This document shows positions 27,962 through 36,776 of a stretch of 64,000 nt of DNA, piece by piece. The notes under the pieces were generated by a model. That model was given only the letters and a program-made list of their open reading frames with translations. It had not been told where the DNA came from and ran no database searches. The stretch lies in the NCBI GenBank assembly GCA_963735455.1, contig CAVTKZ010000002.1, positions 186,001-250,000 of the forward strand. Direction: 5' to 3'. Position 1 is the stretch's first letter; each line of letters starts with the position of its first letter. Both the position numbers and the translations under genes were made by a program. The DNA is from Palsa-1033 sp963735455. GTDB taxonomy: Bacteria > Chloroflexota > Limnocylindria > Limnocylindrales > CSP1-4.

Positions 27962-28949
27962 CGCGGCCGGAGCCGGCGAGGACGCCGATCCCGGGCCCGG
28001 CCGCCGACGAGGGCCTGAGCGCCGGGCGACACCTGGATCGAGCTGTCGGTCCGGGCCGACCTGGAGGCCGTCGAAGCCGTCAGCGAGATCCTGTCGCGCT
28101 TCGCGCCGGGCGGGACCAGCGTCCAGCCTGGCTTCGAGCTGGTCGACGAAGGGCTCGGCGCGCGGGTCGACCCGAACCAGCCGGCGATCATCCGGGCCTA
28201 CCTGCCCGGCCGGGATCGGACTGCGGCCCGGGCCGCAGTCCGGGCCGCCCGGGTCGCGCTCGGCCATCTCCAGGCGTTCGAGCTGCGGCCGATCGGCGAG
28301 CTCGAGGTGTCGGTCGTCCACGAGGCCGACTGGGCCAATGCCTGGAAGGCGCATTTCCCGGTCCTCGCGGATCGGCCGGCGGCTCGTGATCCGGCCGACC
28401 TGGCGCCGCCACCGGCGCCGACCCGGCGATGTCGTCCTGGCCCTCGACCCGGGGATGGCCTTCGGGACGGGCCTCCATCCGACGACCCGGCTGTGCCTGG
28501 CCGGGATCGAGCGCTGGTCGGACCAAGGCCTGGTCCGCGGGGCGCGGCTCCTCGACGTCGGCTGTGGCTCGGGGATCCTGATGATCGCCGCCGGCCTGTT
28601 CGGGGCGACCGAGCTCGTCGGCCTCGACACCGACCCGATCGCGGTCGAGGCGAGCGCCGCCAACGCGAACCGCAACCGGATCGCGGTCGAGGTCCGAGAC
28701 GGCAGCCTGCCCAGCCGGCGGGGGCCCTTCGACCTCGTCGCCGCCAACCTGATCGCGAGCGTCCTGATCGCCCTGACCGACGAGCTGCGGACCGAGCTGC
28801 GCCCGGCCGGCCGGCTGCTGGCGTCGGGGATCTTCATCGACCGCGAGGCGGAGGTCGCCAGCGCGTTCGAGGCCGGCGGCCTGCGCCCGACCGGCCGGGC
28901 CACGGAAGGCGAGTGGGTGGCCCTCGAGCTCGAGCGGCCGCCGGGCTGA
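27954..28949 (+). CDS. prmA: Ribosomal protein L11 methyltransferase PrmA, two frameshifts
   Basis: PrmA trimethylates ribosomal protein L11 using SAM. Read across two shifts, the N-terminal L11-binding domain (WIELSVRADLEAVEAVSEIL) and ELEVSVVHEADWANAWKAHF lead to the substrate segment LALDPGMAFGTGLHPTTRL, SAM motif I LLDVGCGSGILMIAA, VGLDTDPIAVEA and the catalytic VAANLIASVL. The frame drops one base near 28022-28026 and gains a G at 28367 (VL|RIGRRLVI). The TTG at 27954 overlaps dnaJ, a frequent neighbour. The deletion lies before the conserved region, so the exact N-terminus is uncertain. Confidence 0.87.
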   Translation: MADAAGAGEDADPGPGRRRGPERRATPGSSCRSGPTWRPSKPSARSCRASRRAGPASSLASSWSTKGSARGSTRTSRRSSGPTCPAGIGLRPGPQSGPPGSRSAISRRSSCGRSASSRCRSSTRPTGPMPGRRISRSSRIGRRLVIRPTWRRHRRRPGDVVLALDPGMAFGTGLHPTTRLCLAGIERWSDQGLVRGARLLDVGCGSGILMIAAGLFGATELVGLDTDPIAVEASAANANRNRIAVEVRDGSLPSRRGPFDLVAANLIASVLIALTDELRTELRPAGRLLASGIFIDREAEVASAFEAGGLRPTGRATEGEWVALELERPPG

Positions 28950-28992
28950 AGCCACTGGGGGACGCTCCGCCGGGCGGCCGCCGGGGCCCGAC

Positions 28993-28998
28993 TACAAT
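28993..28998 (+). promoter_or_regulatory. Candidate -10 box of a leaderless membrane-protein gene
   Basis: TACAAT ends 6 nt before the GTG at 29005, which would make the G the predicted first base of the mRNA. There is no Shine-Dalgarno site and no convincing -35. Confidence 0.45.
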
Positions 28999-29004
28999 CT
29001 GGCC

Positions 29005-29462
29005 GTGCCCTGGTTCCCGATCCTGCTGATGATCCACATCGTCCTGGCGATCACCCTGCTCCTGCCGTCGCTGCTCCTGCCGTTTGCCCTGCGGACCCGC
29101 CGGGCGACGGTCGAATCGGGCAACCGGCTGGTGCAGCTCCTGCTCCGGCTGCAGAGCCGGCGGAACGCTCGTGATCGGCCTCGGCGTGGCGATCACCGGG
29201 GTCGCCCTGATCGCTGGACCTCGGCTACCGCCTGGCGGCCCAGACCTGGCTGGTCGTCGCCCTGGCGATCTATGCCCTGGACCTGGCGATCGCCTTCTTC
29301 GTCCAGCGCCCGAACCTGCACCGGCTGGTCGGAATCCGGGCGGCCTGGGACGACGAGGTCTGGCGCGCCCGGGCGCGCCGCCAGCGCTATGTCTCGTACG
29401 CGATGGCCGGCCTGGTGGCGACGATCGGCTTCCTGATGAGCACCAAGCCGGCGCTGTGGTGA
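29005..29462 (+). CDS. Small membrane protein, four helices, two frameshifts
   Basis: Two single-base insertions (near 29157-29162 and at 29213) split a gene that otherwise reads as about 151 residues. Helices cover about 3-28 (IHIVLAITLLLPSLLLPFAL), 52-68 (TLVIGLGVAITGVALI), 75-95 (WLVVALAIYALDLAIAFFVQ) and 130-148. The frame change from start to stop is exactly +2, which supports two insertions in one gene. It resembles DUF2269-type membrane proteins in size and helix pattern, but no residue signature confirms that. It precedes the HIT gene by 4 bp. Confidence 0.6.
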
Positions 29463-29466
29463 GGCA

Positions 29467-29847
29467 GTGACCGACTTGCCCCCGGCGACGACCCGCCAGC
29501 CGGACCCGAGCTGCCTCTTCTGCCGGATCGTGGCCGGCGAGATCCCGGCTGCCCGCGTCCACGAGGACGAGCGCGTGATCGCGATCCGGGACATTGCCCC
29601 ACGAGCGCCGACCCACGTCCTGTTCCTGCCCCGCGAGCACATCGTCTCGGCGGCCGACCTGACCATCGCCGACGGCCCGTTGCTCGGCGCGCTGTTCAGC
29701 GCGGCAGCCGATTTCGCCCGCCGCGAAGGACTCGCGGCGGCCGGCTATCGGATGGTCACCAACATCGGCCGGTGGGGCGGCCAGACGGTCGACCACCTCC
29801 ACGTCCATCTGCTCGGTGGCCGGTCGATGACCTGGCCGCCGGGATGA
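29467..29847 (+). CDS. HIT-family nucleotide hydrolase (HINT type)
   Basis: A 126-residue histidine-triad protein. CLFCRIVAGEIPAARVHEDE carries the two N-terminal Cys of HINT-type zinc sites, and ARVHEDERVIAIRDIAPRAP is the nucleotide-binding part. The triad is HLHVHLLGG near residue 108, as in HINT purine nucleoside phosphoramidases, which cleave AMP-lysine and related adenylates. The GTG start lies 4 bp after the upstream gene and its stop overlaps the next start (ATGA), so it belongs to a short operon. Confidence 0.92.
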   Translation: MTDLPPATTRQPDPSCLFCRIVAGEIPAARVHEDERVIAIRDIAPRAPTHVLFLPREHIVSAADLTIADGPLLGALFSAAADFARREGLAAAGYRMVTNIGRWGGQTVDHLHVHLLGGRSMTWPPG

Positions 29848-30425
29848 CCGTCGCCAGCGGGGCGACGCCAGCCACCACCGGGCGACGCCTGCCCCACGGC
29901 CTCCTCGGGGTCGTCGGTGTGATCTTCGCCGCGGGGCTGCTGGCGGGCTGCGGGATCGCCGCTAACGGCGGCGACGCCCCGACCCCGGCGATCACGCCCC
30001 AGATCAGCCTGAGCCCGACCCTCCAGCTGTGCCGCAACCAGCTGACCACGACCCTCAATGCGGCCGGCCTGCCACTGACCCAGCCGGCCTCGGCGGTCCG
30101 GCCGGGCGAGTCGCCGCTCCTGACGGCCGCTCCACGGACCGTCGGCCAGGTGATCCTGCCGGGCGACCCGGACCACGGCTTCGTCGTCCTGTACGGGTTC
30201 CCCGACCCGGCGGCGGCGTACAGCGCGGCCCAGCAACAGGCCGCCTACGTCGGCAGCGGCGAGGGCCGGATCCAGTTCGTGCCCGACACCCAGTTCCTCG
30301 TGCGCCAGGACGGCTCATGCGTCCTGTTCTACGCCTGGTCGCCGTCGGCCTCGACCGATCCCCGCTCGCCGGACATCGCGACCGTGCTGGCCACCTTCGG
30401 CCAGGGGATCGCCGTTCCGCGCTGA
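29844..30425 (+). CDS. Lipoprotein of unknown function
   Basis: A 193-residue exported protein. The signal peptide (LPHGLLGVVGVIFAAGLLAG) ends at lipobox LAGC, placing the lipidated Cys near residue 37. The mature part starts with a Pro/Thr-rich stretch and shows no known enzyme motif; two Cys (QLCRN and GSCVLFY) could pair outside the membrane. The ATG overlaps the HIT stop. Its 3' end nearly abuts the convergent acyl-CoA ligase gene. Surface lipoprotein is well supported; role unknown. Confidence 0.75.
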   Translation: MTVASGATPATTGRRLPHGLLGVVGVIFAAGLLAGCGIAANGGDAPTPAITPQISLSPTLQLCRNQLTTTLNAAGLPLTQPASAVRPGESPLLTAAPRTVGQVILPGDPDHGFVVLYGFPDPAAAYSAAQQQAAYVGSGEGRIQFVPDTQFLVRQDGSCVLFYAWSPSASTDPRSPDIATVLATFGQGIAVPR

Positions 30426-30428
30426 GGC

Positions 30429-32145
30429 TCAGCTGGCACGCACCGGCAGCGGCTCGTCGACGGCGGCCCAGGCCCGGACCTGGTCGCGCTTCACCTTCAG
30501 GGTGTGCGTCCGCGGGAAGTCGGCCTCGGGCCACAGCCGCCAGGCCGTCACGCGCTGGTGGGCGGCCAGGGTCGCGTTCGCGGCCTTGACCGCCGCTTCG
30601 ATCTCGGCCCGCAGGGCGGCCGGCTCGACCCCGTCGGTCAATGGGCCGCGGGCGTTGCGGACGGGGATGTCGCCGCCCTGGGGCAGAGCATGCGAGCCGG
30701 GCGCCAGCACGACGGCTTCGATCCGGCCAGGCCGGGTCTCGAGGACGACGCTGTCGCGGATGCCGGCGACCCGGAGCGCGTTCTCGATGTCCTCGGGATA
30801 CACGTTCAGGCCGTTGGGCAGGACGATGATGTCCTTGGTCCGGCCCATCAGGATCAGGTGGCCGCTCGGGTCGTGGCGGCCGATGTCGCCGGTCCGGTAC
30901 CAGCCGTCCGCGGTGAAGGCGGCGGCGGTCGTCTGCGGGTCGCGCCAGTAGCCCGAGAAGAGGGTCGGCCCGTTGACCTGGATCTCGCCGTCGTCGGCCA
31001 GCCGGACCTCGACCGGCGGGATCGTCCGGCCGACGGTGCCCAGGCCATGGTCCTCGCGGGTGGTGACCGAGGCCATCCCGCACTCGGTCGCGCCGTAGCC
31101 CTGCATCACGACGACGCCCATGTCCTCCCAGGCCTGCTGGAGCTGGGGCGGCAGGAAGGCCGCCGCGCAGACGAGCAGGTTCAGGCCGCCGCCCAGCCGC
31201 TGGTGGACGCGTCGGAAGAGGATCCGCCGGGCGCGATAGGGCAGGTGCCGGGCGATCGAGCGGAGGCGGTTGAAGTTGGCTTGCTGGCCCTGGGCCTCGA
31301 CCTCCCGCTCGACGGCGCTCCAGAACAGGTCGAGGACCTGGGGCACGACCAGCATCGTCGTGACCCGGTGGTCGCGGATCGCCTCGAAGATGACCCGCGG
31401 GTTGCGGCTCCGGACGTACAGGATGTCGCCGCCCACGGTCATGGCGTAGAACAGGGCGGCGACCTGCTCCATCAGGTGCGACAGCGGCAGGAGCGAGACG
31501 AGCCGGTGCTCCTGGGGCGGGATCACGTGATGGATCGCGCCGATCGTCTCAGCGATCGAGTGGTGGCTGAGCATCACGCCCTTGGGGTTGCCGGTCGTGC
31601 CGCTGGTGAAGATGATCTCGAACAGGTCCTCGGGCCGGGGCCGCGGCCAGGCCAGCGACCTGGGCCTCCCAGTCGGGCGGAAACGCCACCCCGCTGTCGC
31701 CTTCGCCGGGCTCGGCCGCGAGCGCCTCGACGGTCGAGGTCGGGAACTGCTCGAGCCGGGCGTCGCGGGGGTCGGGCGCGTCGCGGCCGGTCCCGATCGC
31801 CAGGCGCGACGCCTCGGCCCGGGCCGCGATCCGCTCGATCGCGTCGGGCGCCATCCGCAGGTCGAGGGGAACGACCACGACCCCGGCCCGGATCGCGCCG
31901 AAGTAAACGGCCGGCAGTTCAGGGGTCGACGGCGACCAGGTCAGCAGCCGGTCGCCGGGTTGCATACCCAGCGCACGCAGCCGCCAGGCCACGATCCGGG
32001 TCCGGCGGTCGAGCTCGCGGAAGCTCCAGCGCATCGAGCTGCCGTCGTCCCGGCGCAGGCCCAGCGCGGGCCGATCCCCATAGCGCTTGGCGGCGTCGTC
32101 GAGGATGTCGAGCAGGGTCGACCAGCTGGGCAAAGGGTCGGTCAC
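30429..32145 (-). CDS. AMP-forming long-chain acyl-CoA ligase, one frameshift
   Basis: The ANL adenylating enzyme motifs are present in order. The AMP-binding loop IIFTSGTTGNPKGVMLSHHS starts just after the break, LPLSHLMEQVAALFYA is typical of long-chain fatty acyl-CoA ligases, GYGATECGMASV is motif A4 and DGWYRTGDIGRHD is the late hinge. A C-terminal Lys in LKVKRDQVRAW fits the catalytic lysine. The frame breaks near 31656 on the coding strand; removing one base restores WPRPRPEDLFEI. GTG starts the gene at 32145. It would activate a fatty or aromatic acid as acyl-AMP, then acyl-CoA. Substrate uncertain. Confidence 0.82.
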
Positions 32146-32180
32146 GCCGGACAGGGTACCGGGCCGGGCGGCGCCGGGCC

Positions 32181-32186
32181 TAGACT
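32181..32186 (+). promoter_or_regulatory. Candidate -10 box of a leaderless hydrolase gene
   Basis: TAGACT ends 6 nt before ATG 32193, and the gene lacks a Shine-Dalgarno site. The predicted transcript starts at the A of the ATG. Confidence 0.45.
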
Positions 32187-32192
32187 CGGCGG

Positions 32193-33341
32193 ATGAGTGG
32201 GAGTGGTGCCGGCTCGCCCGGCGGTGCCAGCGGTGCCGGCTCGCCCGCCGGTACGGACAGTTCCGGTGGTCGCGGCGGTCCCGGCGCTCCAGGCGTGGAT
32301 CCGCGCTGGACAGCGCTCGGGCCGACCGATGCGCCGCTCGTCGTGTTCATCCACCCGACCCGGATGAACCGGACCTACTGGACGCCCCAGATCGAGGCGC
32401 TCTCGCCCTCGAACCGGATCCTGGCCATGGACCTGCCCGGGCATGGTCACCTGGAGGGGGAGCGATTCACCTTGCCGAGCGCCGTGGCCCTGGTCCGCGC
32501 GGCGATCGAGTCCGAGCGACGAAGCTTGGGCGGGCAGAGGCCGACGAGCGGCGGGGAGGCGGCGATCGGCCGTCGGGAGCCGTCGGACCGGAGCGGGGAG
32601 CCGCCAATCGTCGGCCGTCGGGAGCCGTCGGACCGGAGCGGGGAACCGCCAAGCGTCGGCCGCGACGGGGAGCCGCCAATCGTCGGCCGCGACGGGGAGC
32701 CGCCAATCGTCGGGCGCGACGGGGAACCGCCAATCGTCGGGCGGGCGCGGCCCACGGTGATCGTGGGACTTTCGCTTGGAGGCTACGTGGCGATGGCCCT
32801 GGCGGCCGAGACGCCGGAGATCGCCGATGCGCTGGTCCTGGCCGGCTCGACCGCCGAGCCGACCGGTCGTCGGGCCCACCCGTTCCGGGCCCTGGCCCTC
32901 GCCTACGATCGAGCTCACCACCTGGTCTTCGACCGGTTGAGCGCCTCATTCATCCGGCGCCGCTATCCGGATGGCCTGGGCGACCTGCTGGTTACCTCCG
33001 GCTTCGCCTACCGGGGCGCCGCCGAGGCCCTCCGCTCGCTCGCCGGCGAGCCGTTCCTGCCCCGACTGGCGTCCTATCCAGGCACGGTCGTCCTCGTCAA
33101 TGGCGCCCGCGACGTCGCGATGCGGCCTGGCGAGCGGCGCTTCCTGGCCCGGACCAGGCGCGGCCGGCTGGTCACGCTGCCCGGCGCCTACCATCTGTCG
33201 AGCCTCGATCGTGCGGCGGAGTTCACCGCGGTGATCGAGTCGGCCATTGCCGAGGCGGTTGCCGCCGCCGAATCCCAGCACTCCGAGGGACGGCGTCCCG
33301 AGACGCAGCGTCCGGAGGCACGGCGGCCCGAGGTCGGCTGA
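32193..33341 (+). CDS. Alpha/beta-fold hydrolase with inserted GEPPIVGR repeats
   Basis: A 382-residue alpha/beta hydrolase. Residues 1-40 are Gly/Ser/Ala-rich. VVFIHPTRMNRTYW forms the oxyanion region, MDLPGHGHLEGE an early strand turn, and VIVGLSLGGYVAMALA the nucleophile elbow with a Ser in GLSLGG. An Asp in VNGARDVAM and a His in PGAYHLSSL supply the rest of the triad. Between the lid region and the elbow lies a 57-residue insertion of repeated REPSDRSGEPPIVG and DGEPPIVGR units, absent from the fold's core. The C-terminal 25 residues are Glu/Arg-rich. Substrate unknown; a peroxidase or esterase of the alpha/beta type is possible. Confidence 0.78.
   Translation: MSGSGAGSPGGASGAGSPAGTDSSGGRGGPGAPGVDPRWTALGPTDAPLVVFIHPTRMNRTYWTPQIEALSPSNRILAMDLPGHGHLEGERFTLPSAVALVRAAIESERRSLGGQRPTSGGEAAIGRREPSDRSGEPPIVGRREPSDRSGEPPSVGRDGEPPIVGRDGEPPIVGRDGEPPIVGRARPTVIVGLSLGGYVAMALAAETPEIADALVLAGSTAEPTGRRAHPFRALALAYDRAHHLVFDRLSASFIRRRYPDGLGDLLVTSGFAYRGAAEALRSLAGEPFLPRLASYPGTVVLVNGARDVAMRPGERRFLARTRRGRLVTLPGAYHLSSLDRAAEFTAVIESAIAEAVAAAESQHSEGRRPETQRPEARRPEVG
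32571..32741 (+). repeat. In-frame tandem repeats (2 x 45 bp, 3 x 27 bp) inside the hydrolase gene
   Basis: Two 45-bp units (32571-32615, 32616-32660) encode a 15-residue block ending GEPPIVG or GEPPSVG. Three 27-bp units (32661-32687, 32688-32714, 32715-32741) encode RDGEPPIVG. Copies are nearly identical, and every unit length is a multiple of three, so the reading frame is kept. Confidence 0.95.
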
Positions 33342-33397
33342 GCGGCGCGATCGCGGGGCATCGACGCGGCCGACGGCCAGGGCGTACGGCTTGGGTT

Positions 33398-33565
33398 GGA
33401 ATCTGCCGAATATTCGCCCCAGTAGTAGTAGGCGGGACTTGCGGCCGTTGCGAGCCCGGGACGAGCATGGCTCGTACACGAAACCTGGCAATGGAGCCTC
33501 CAAACCCCTTGATTCGGGCTTGAATGTCCGCCCAACAGCACTGGGGCGAATATTCGCCAGAATCC
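33398..33565. repeat. 168-bp element bounded by 40-bp imperfect inverted repeats
   Basis: The left arm 33398-33438 and the right arm 33526-33565 are imperfect reverse complements over about 40 bp (some 32 positions match), with the core GAATATTCGCCCCAGT identical. The core contains the near-palindrome CGAATATTCG in both arms. The 87-bp centre codes for nothing recognisable. The structure resembles a small non-autonomous element (MITE) or a long hairpin. No target-site duplication was identified by eye. Confidence 0.7.
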
Positions 33566-33867
33566 GGGTCGAAGTCCGATCGCGAGTCGCGCTGGAGGGG
33601 CGGGTTGCCGAACCGAATCCGACGCGGGCGGCTGCGGAGGGACGCTTGCGCCGGCCCGCGAGGCCGAGGCAGGTGGACAGCTCGACAGCGAGCGCCATGT
33701 CCGGGTGGGAAGACGCTCCCCAAGTAGGCCATTGAGCGTGGTTGACCGACCGGAGGGGCTCGTCTATGCTCCGCCAGCCATTCGACAAGCGTGGGATCCA
33801 CGCTGCCGAAGCCTTCTCGGGCCCCTCCGGCCACGAGCCCGAAGAGCGCATCGTGACCCTGGCCGTG

Positions 33868-33877
33868 GGAGGTGATC
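33868..33877 (+). promoter_or_regulatory. Full anti-SD-complementary ribosome binding site of rpsU
   Basis: GGAGGTGATC matches ten bases of the usual 16S rRNA 3' end complement and lies 6 nt before TTG 33884. It is the longest Shine-Dalgarno match noticed in the window and fixes the start of rpsU. Confidence 0.9.
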
Positions 33878-33883
33878 CGGGAA

Positions 33884-34069
33884 TTGGCAGAAGTCCGCGT
33901 GGGTGAGAACGAGACCTTCGAGAGCGCCCTCCGCCGCTTCAACAAGAAGATCCAGCAGAGTGGAATCCTTGCCGAGGCTCGCCGTCGCGAGCACTACGAG
34001 AAGCCCAGCGTCAAGCGCAAGCGCAAGGAAGCCAAGCGCAAGAAGGCCGCCCGCACGTCGCAGAGCTAG
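33884..34069 (+). CDS. rpsU: Ribosomal protein S21
   Basis: A 61-residue S21 with the conserved VGENETFESALRRFNKKIQQ and a C-terminal basic block of the form EHYEKPSVKRKRKEAKRKK. S21 sits near the anti-Shine-Dalgarno end of 16S rRNA and helps initiation. TTG 33884 gives the family N-terminus MAEVRV and has a 10-base Shine-Dalgarno match 6 nt upstream; the earlier in-frame GTG at 33872 lies inside that site. It is followed 50 bp later by yqeY, a very common neighbour. Confidence 0.96.
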   Translation: MAEVRVGENETFESALRRFNKKIQQSGILAEARRREHYEKPSVKRKRKEAKRKKAARTSQS

Positions 34070-34119
34070 GTTTCGACCTCGCTCCGCCGGGCGACCCGCC
34101 CGAGGTGCCAGCACGACCG

Positions 34120-34573
34120 GTGACCCTCAAGGAACGACTCCAGGCCGAGACGACCGCCGCGATGCGGTCGGGTGATTCGCTGCGCCGCGACACCCTTCGG
34201 ATGGTCCACAACTCCGCCTACAACCTCGAGAAGAAGAGCGGCCAGCCGCTCAGCGACGAGGAGCTCCTGGCGGTCTTTTCGCGCGAGGTGAAGACTCGGC
34301 GCGAGTCGGTCGAGGCGTTCCGCAAGGGCGGCCGCGAGGACCTGGCCTCGAAGGAGGAGGCCGAGATCGCGATCCTCGCCGAGTTCCTGCCCGAACAGCT
34401 CAGCCAGGCCGAGCTCACGGACCTGGTCGACCAGGCGGTCGCGGGCGACCGGCGCCCAGGCCCCTCGGGACTTGGGCAAGGTGATGGGCTGGCTCGCCCC
34501 GCACACCCGCGGCCGGGCCGACGGCAAGCTCGTCAGCGGGCTCGTTGCCGCCCGATTGAGCGGGCCGGGCTGA
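34120..34573 (+). CDS. yqeY: YqeY/GatB-related protein, one frameshift
   Basis: A protein of about 150 residues, read across one extra G at 34444. The N-terminal part (TLKERLQAETTAAMRSGDSL, LRMVHNSAYNLEKK) and the central FLPEQLSQAELTDLVDQ are typical of YqeY, which shares a domain with the GatB subunit of tRNA amidotransferase. In the second frame DLGKVMGWLAPHTRGRADGK and LVSGLVAARL complete the family C-terminus. Its exact role is unknown; it usually follows rpsU, as here. GTG 34120 fits family length better than GTG 34105. The stop is 8 bp before the next gene. Confidence 0.88.
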
Positions 34574-34580
34574 CCAGCCG

Positions 34581-36776
34581 ATGAACGGGATGCTGGTCCA
34601 GCGACCGGCCCGGGCGACTCCCTTCACGCGGCGCGACCTGGTCCGCCTGCTGATCTCGTCGATCCTGCTGATCGTTGCCCTGACGGCCGTCCTGGCCTCG
34701 GACATCATCCCGACCAGGCTCGACGTGACGGCCGGCGAGGTGGCCAGCGCCGATATCGTCGCGCCGCGGGCGACCACGTTCACCAGCGCGACCCTGACCC
34801 AGGCGGCGCGCGACGCGGCCAGCGGGGCGGTCGCGCCCCAGTACGACTACACCCCGGCCAAGGGCGACACCGTCGCCCAGGCGGCGACCGTCGATCTCAA
34901 CACCGAGATCGCCCCGGTCGACGCCGCTTTCTCGGCGACCCTCGGCGACACCGCCCGCAAGGCCCTCCTCAAGAACGCGATCCCGGGCCTCTCGGACGAG
35001 GCGCAGGCGACGCTCCTGGCGACGACCACCGACCGCTGGCCGGCGATCCGCGACGAAGCCCGCCGGCTGCTCGACCAGCTCGAGCGCTCGGAGCTGCGCG
35101 ACTCGGACCTGGACAGCACCCGGGCGAACCTGGCCGGGCTCGTCCTGGGTGGCCTCCAGGCGTCGGAGCGCCAGCTCGTGGCCGAGCTGGTGTCGCCGGT
35201 CCTGACCGCCAACTCGTCGTATAGCGCGGAGCTGACAACCATCGCTCGCCAGCAGGCGGCGAGCGCGGTGGCGCCGGTGACCGTGACCCTCAGCCAGGGC
35301 CAGACGATCGTCCGCAAGGGCGACCCGATCGGGCCGCTCGAGATCGAGAAGATCCAGGCCTTCGGGCTGACCGACGCCCGGGTCGACCTGGCCAAGCTGG
35401 CGGGCTGGGCCCTCCTGGCGATCCTGATCGTGGGCCTGGTCCTGGCCTGGATCTATCGCTTCCGGCCCGGGCTGTGGCACCGGACCAACGTCCTGGTCCT
35501 GATCGGGATGCTCCTGGTCTTCACGACGATCGCCCTGAAGCTGACCGCCGGCCGCTCGGTCCTGCCCTTCTTCGTGCCGACCGCGGCCGCCGGGATCCTG
35601 ATCGCGATCCTGCTCGACGCGAGTGCCGCGATGGTCCTGACGGCCGTGATCGCGGTGATCGGCGGCGCCGTCAACGGCAACTCCCTCGAGATCACGGCTT
35701 ATATCTTCCTGGGTGGCATGGCCGGCATCGTCGCCGTGCGTCGGGGCGACCGGCTCAACGCCTTCGTCCAGGCGGCGATCGCGATCCTGATCGTCAACGC
35801 CCTGGTCGTGTCGACCTTCTCGCTGCTCGGCGAGCGCGACATCACCGGTGTGCTCCAGCTCTACGCCGCCTCGGCCGCATCGGCCGGCGGCTCGGCGATC
35901 GCCGCCGTGGGCAGCTTCGCCGTGATCGGCAACCTGTTCGGGATCCTGACGATCTTCCAGCTGCTCGAGCTGGCCAATCCGTCCCAGCCGCTCCTGCGCC
36001 GGCTGCTGATCGAGACGCCGGGCACGTACCACCACTCGATCATGGTCGGCAACCTGGCCGAGCGGGCGGCCGAGGCGATCGGCGCCGACCCGCTGATCAC
36101 CCGGGTGGCGGCCTACTACCACGACGTCGGCAAGCTGGCCAATCCCCAGGCATTCATCGAGAACCAGGCCAGCGGCGACAACGTCCACGACGACCTCGAG
36201 CCGGATGTCTCGGCCACGATCCTCAAGGAGCACGTCGGCGACGGGATCGAGATCGCCTACCGGGCCCACCTGCCCAAGCCGCTGATCGCGTTCATCCCGC
36301 AGCACCACGGGACCGCGCCGCTGAGCTATTTCTATGCCAAGGCCCGCGAGGAAGCCGCGGCACCGTACGGCGGGCTCGAGACAGCCGAGGGCCTCAAGGC
36401 GGCCAATGCCGTGGACGGGCGCCTGTACCGGCACAACGGACCCAAGCCGCAGAGTCGCGAGGCGGCCCTGTTGATGCTCGCCGACGGTGTCGAGGCTTCG
36501 GTCCGCTCACTCTCGTCGCGCGACGAGCCGGCGATCCGGGCGATGGTCAACCGGATCATCGCCGAGCGACTCCAGGACGGGCAGTTCGACGAGTGCGACC
36601 TGACCCTGCGTGACCTCGAGCGGATCCGCGAAGCGTTCATCGCCCAGCTCCTGGGGATGTACCACCAGCGAATCGCCTACCCCCAGTCGAAGATCGTCGA
36701 GCTCGAGGCGCGCCGGATCGCTGCCGGTGGCGGGGGCACGACCGAGCGTCGCGGGCCGACGAGCGATGAGGCCTGA
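34581..36776 (+). CDS. PgpH-like 7TM-HD phosphodiesterase (c-di-AMP type)
   Basis: A 731-residue membrane protein. After an N-terminal helix (about 20-40) comes an extracytoplasmic 7TMR-HDED domain (about 45-270; VTAGEVASADIVAPRATTF). A seven-helix block lies at about 275-465, then a cytoplasmic HD domain with ETPGTYHHSIMVGNLAERAA, the HD pair in AAYYHDVGK (His514-Asp515), IPQHHGTAPLSYF and LLMLADGVEASVRSL. This is the architecture of PgpH, which hydrolyses cyclic di-AMP. The position before ybeY is the same as in Firmicutes and Chloroflexota, where the gene is known as yqfF/pgpH. It overlaps ybeY by 11 bp. Confidence 0.93.
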   Translation: MNGMLVQRPARATPFTRRDLVRLLISSILLIVALTAVLASDIIPTRLDVTAGEVASADIVAPRATTFTSATLTQAARDAASGAVAPQYDYTPAKGDTVAQAATVDLNTEIAPVDAAFSATLGDTARKALLKNAIPGLSDEAQATLLATTTDRWPAIRDEARRLLDQLERSELRDSDLDSTRANLAGLVLGGLQASERQLVAELVSPVLTANSSYSAELTTIARQQAASAVAPVTVTLSQGQTIVRKGDPIGPLEIEKIQAFGLTDARVDLAKLAGWALLAILIVGLVLAWIYRFRPGLWHRTNVLVLIGMLLVFTTIALKLTAGRSVLPFFVPTAAAGILIAILLDASAAMVLTAVIAVIGGAVNGNSLEITAYIFLGGMAGIVAVRRGDRLNAFVQAAIAILIVNALVVSTFSLLGERDITGVLQLYAASAASAGGSAIAAVGSFAVIGNLFGILTIFQLLELANPSQPLLRRLLIETPGTYHHSIMVGNLAERAAEAIGADPLITRVAAYYHDVGKLANPQAFIENQASGDNVHDDLEPDVSATILKEHVGDGIEIAYRAHLPKPLIAFIPQHHGTAPLSYFYAKAREEAAAPYGGLETAEGLKAANAVDGRLYRHNGPKPQSREAALLMLADGVEASVRSLSSRDEPAIRAMVNRIIAERLQDGQFDECDLTLRDLERIREAFIAQLLGMYHQRIAYPQSKIVELEARRIAAGGGGTTERRGPTSDEA

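Larger units (their letters stand above)
33342..33883. other. Intergenic region with an inverted-repeat element before rpsU
   Basis: These 542 bp separate the hydrolase from rpsU. They hold the inverted-repeat pair described separately, and after it about 300 bp with no convincing gene on either strand; overlapping ORFs here have no start signals or recognisable motifs. The last 16 bp contain the strong ribosome site of rpsU. Confidence 0.7.
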
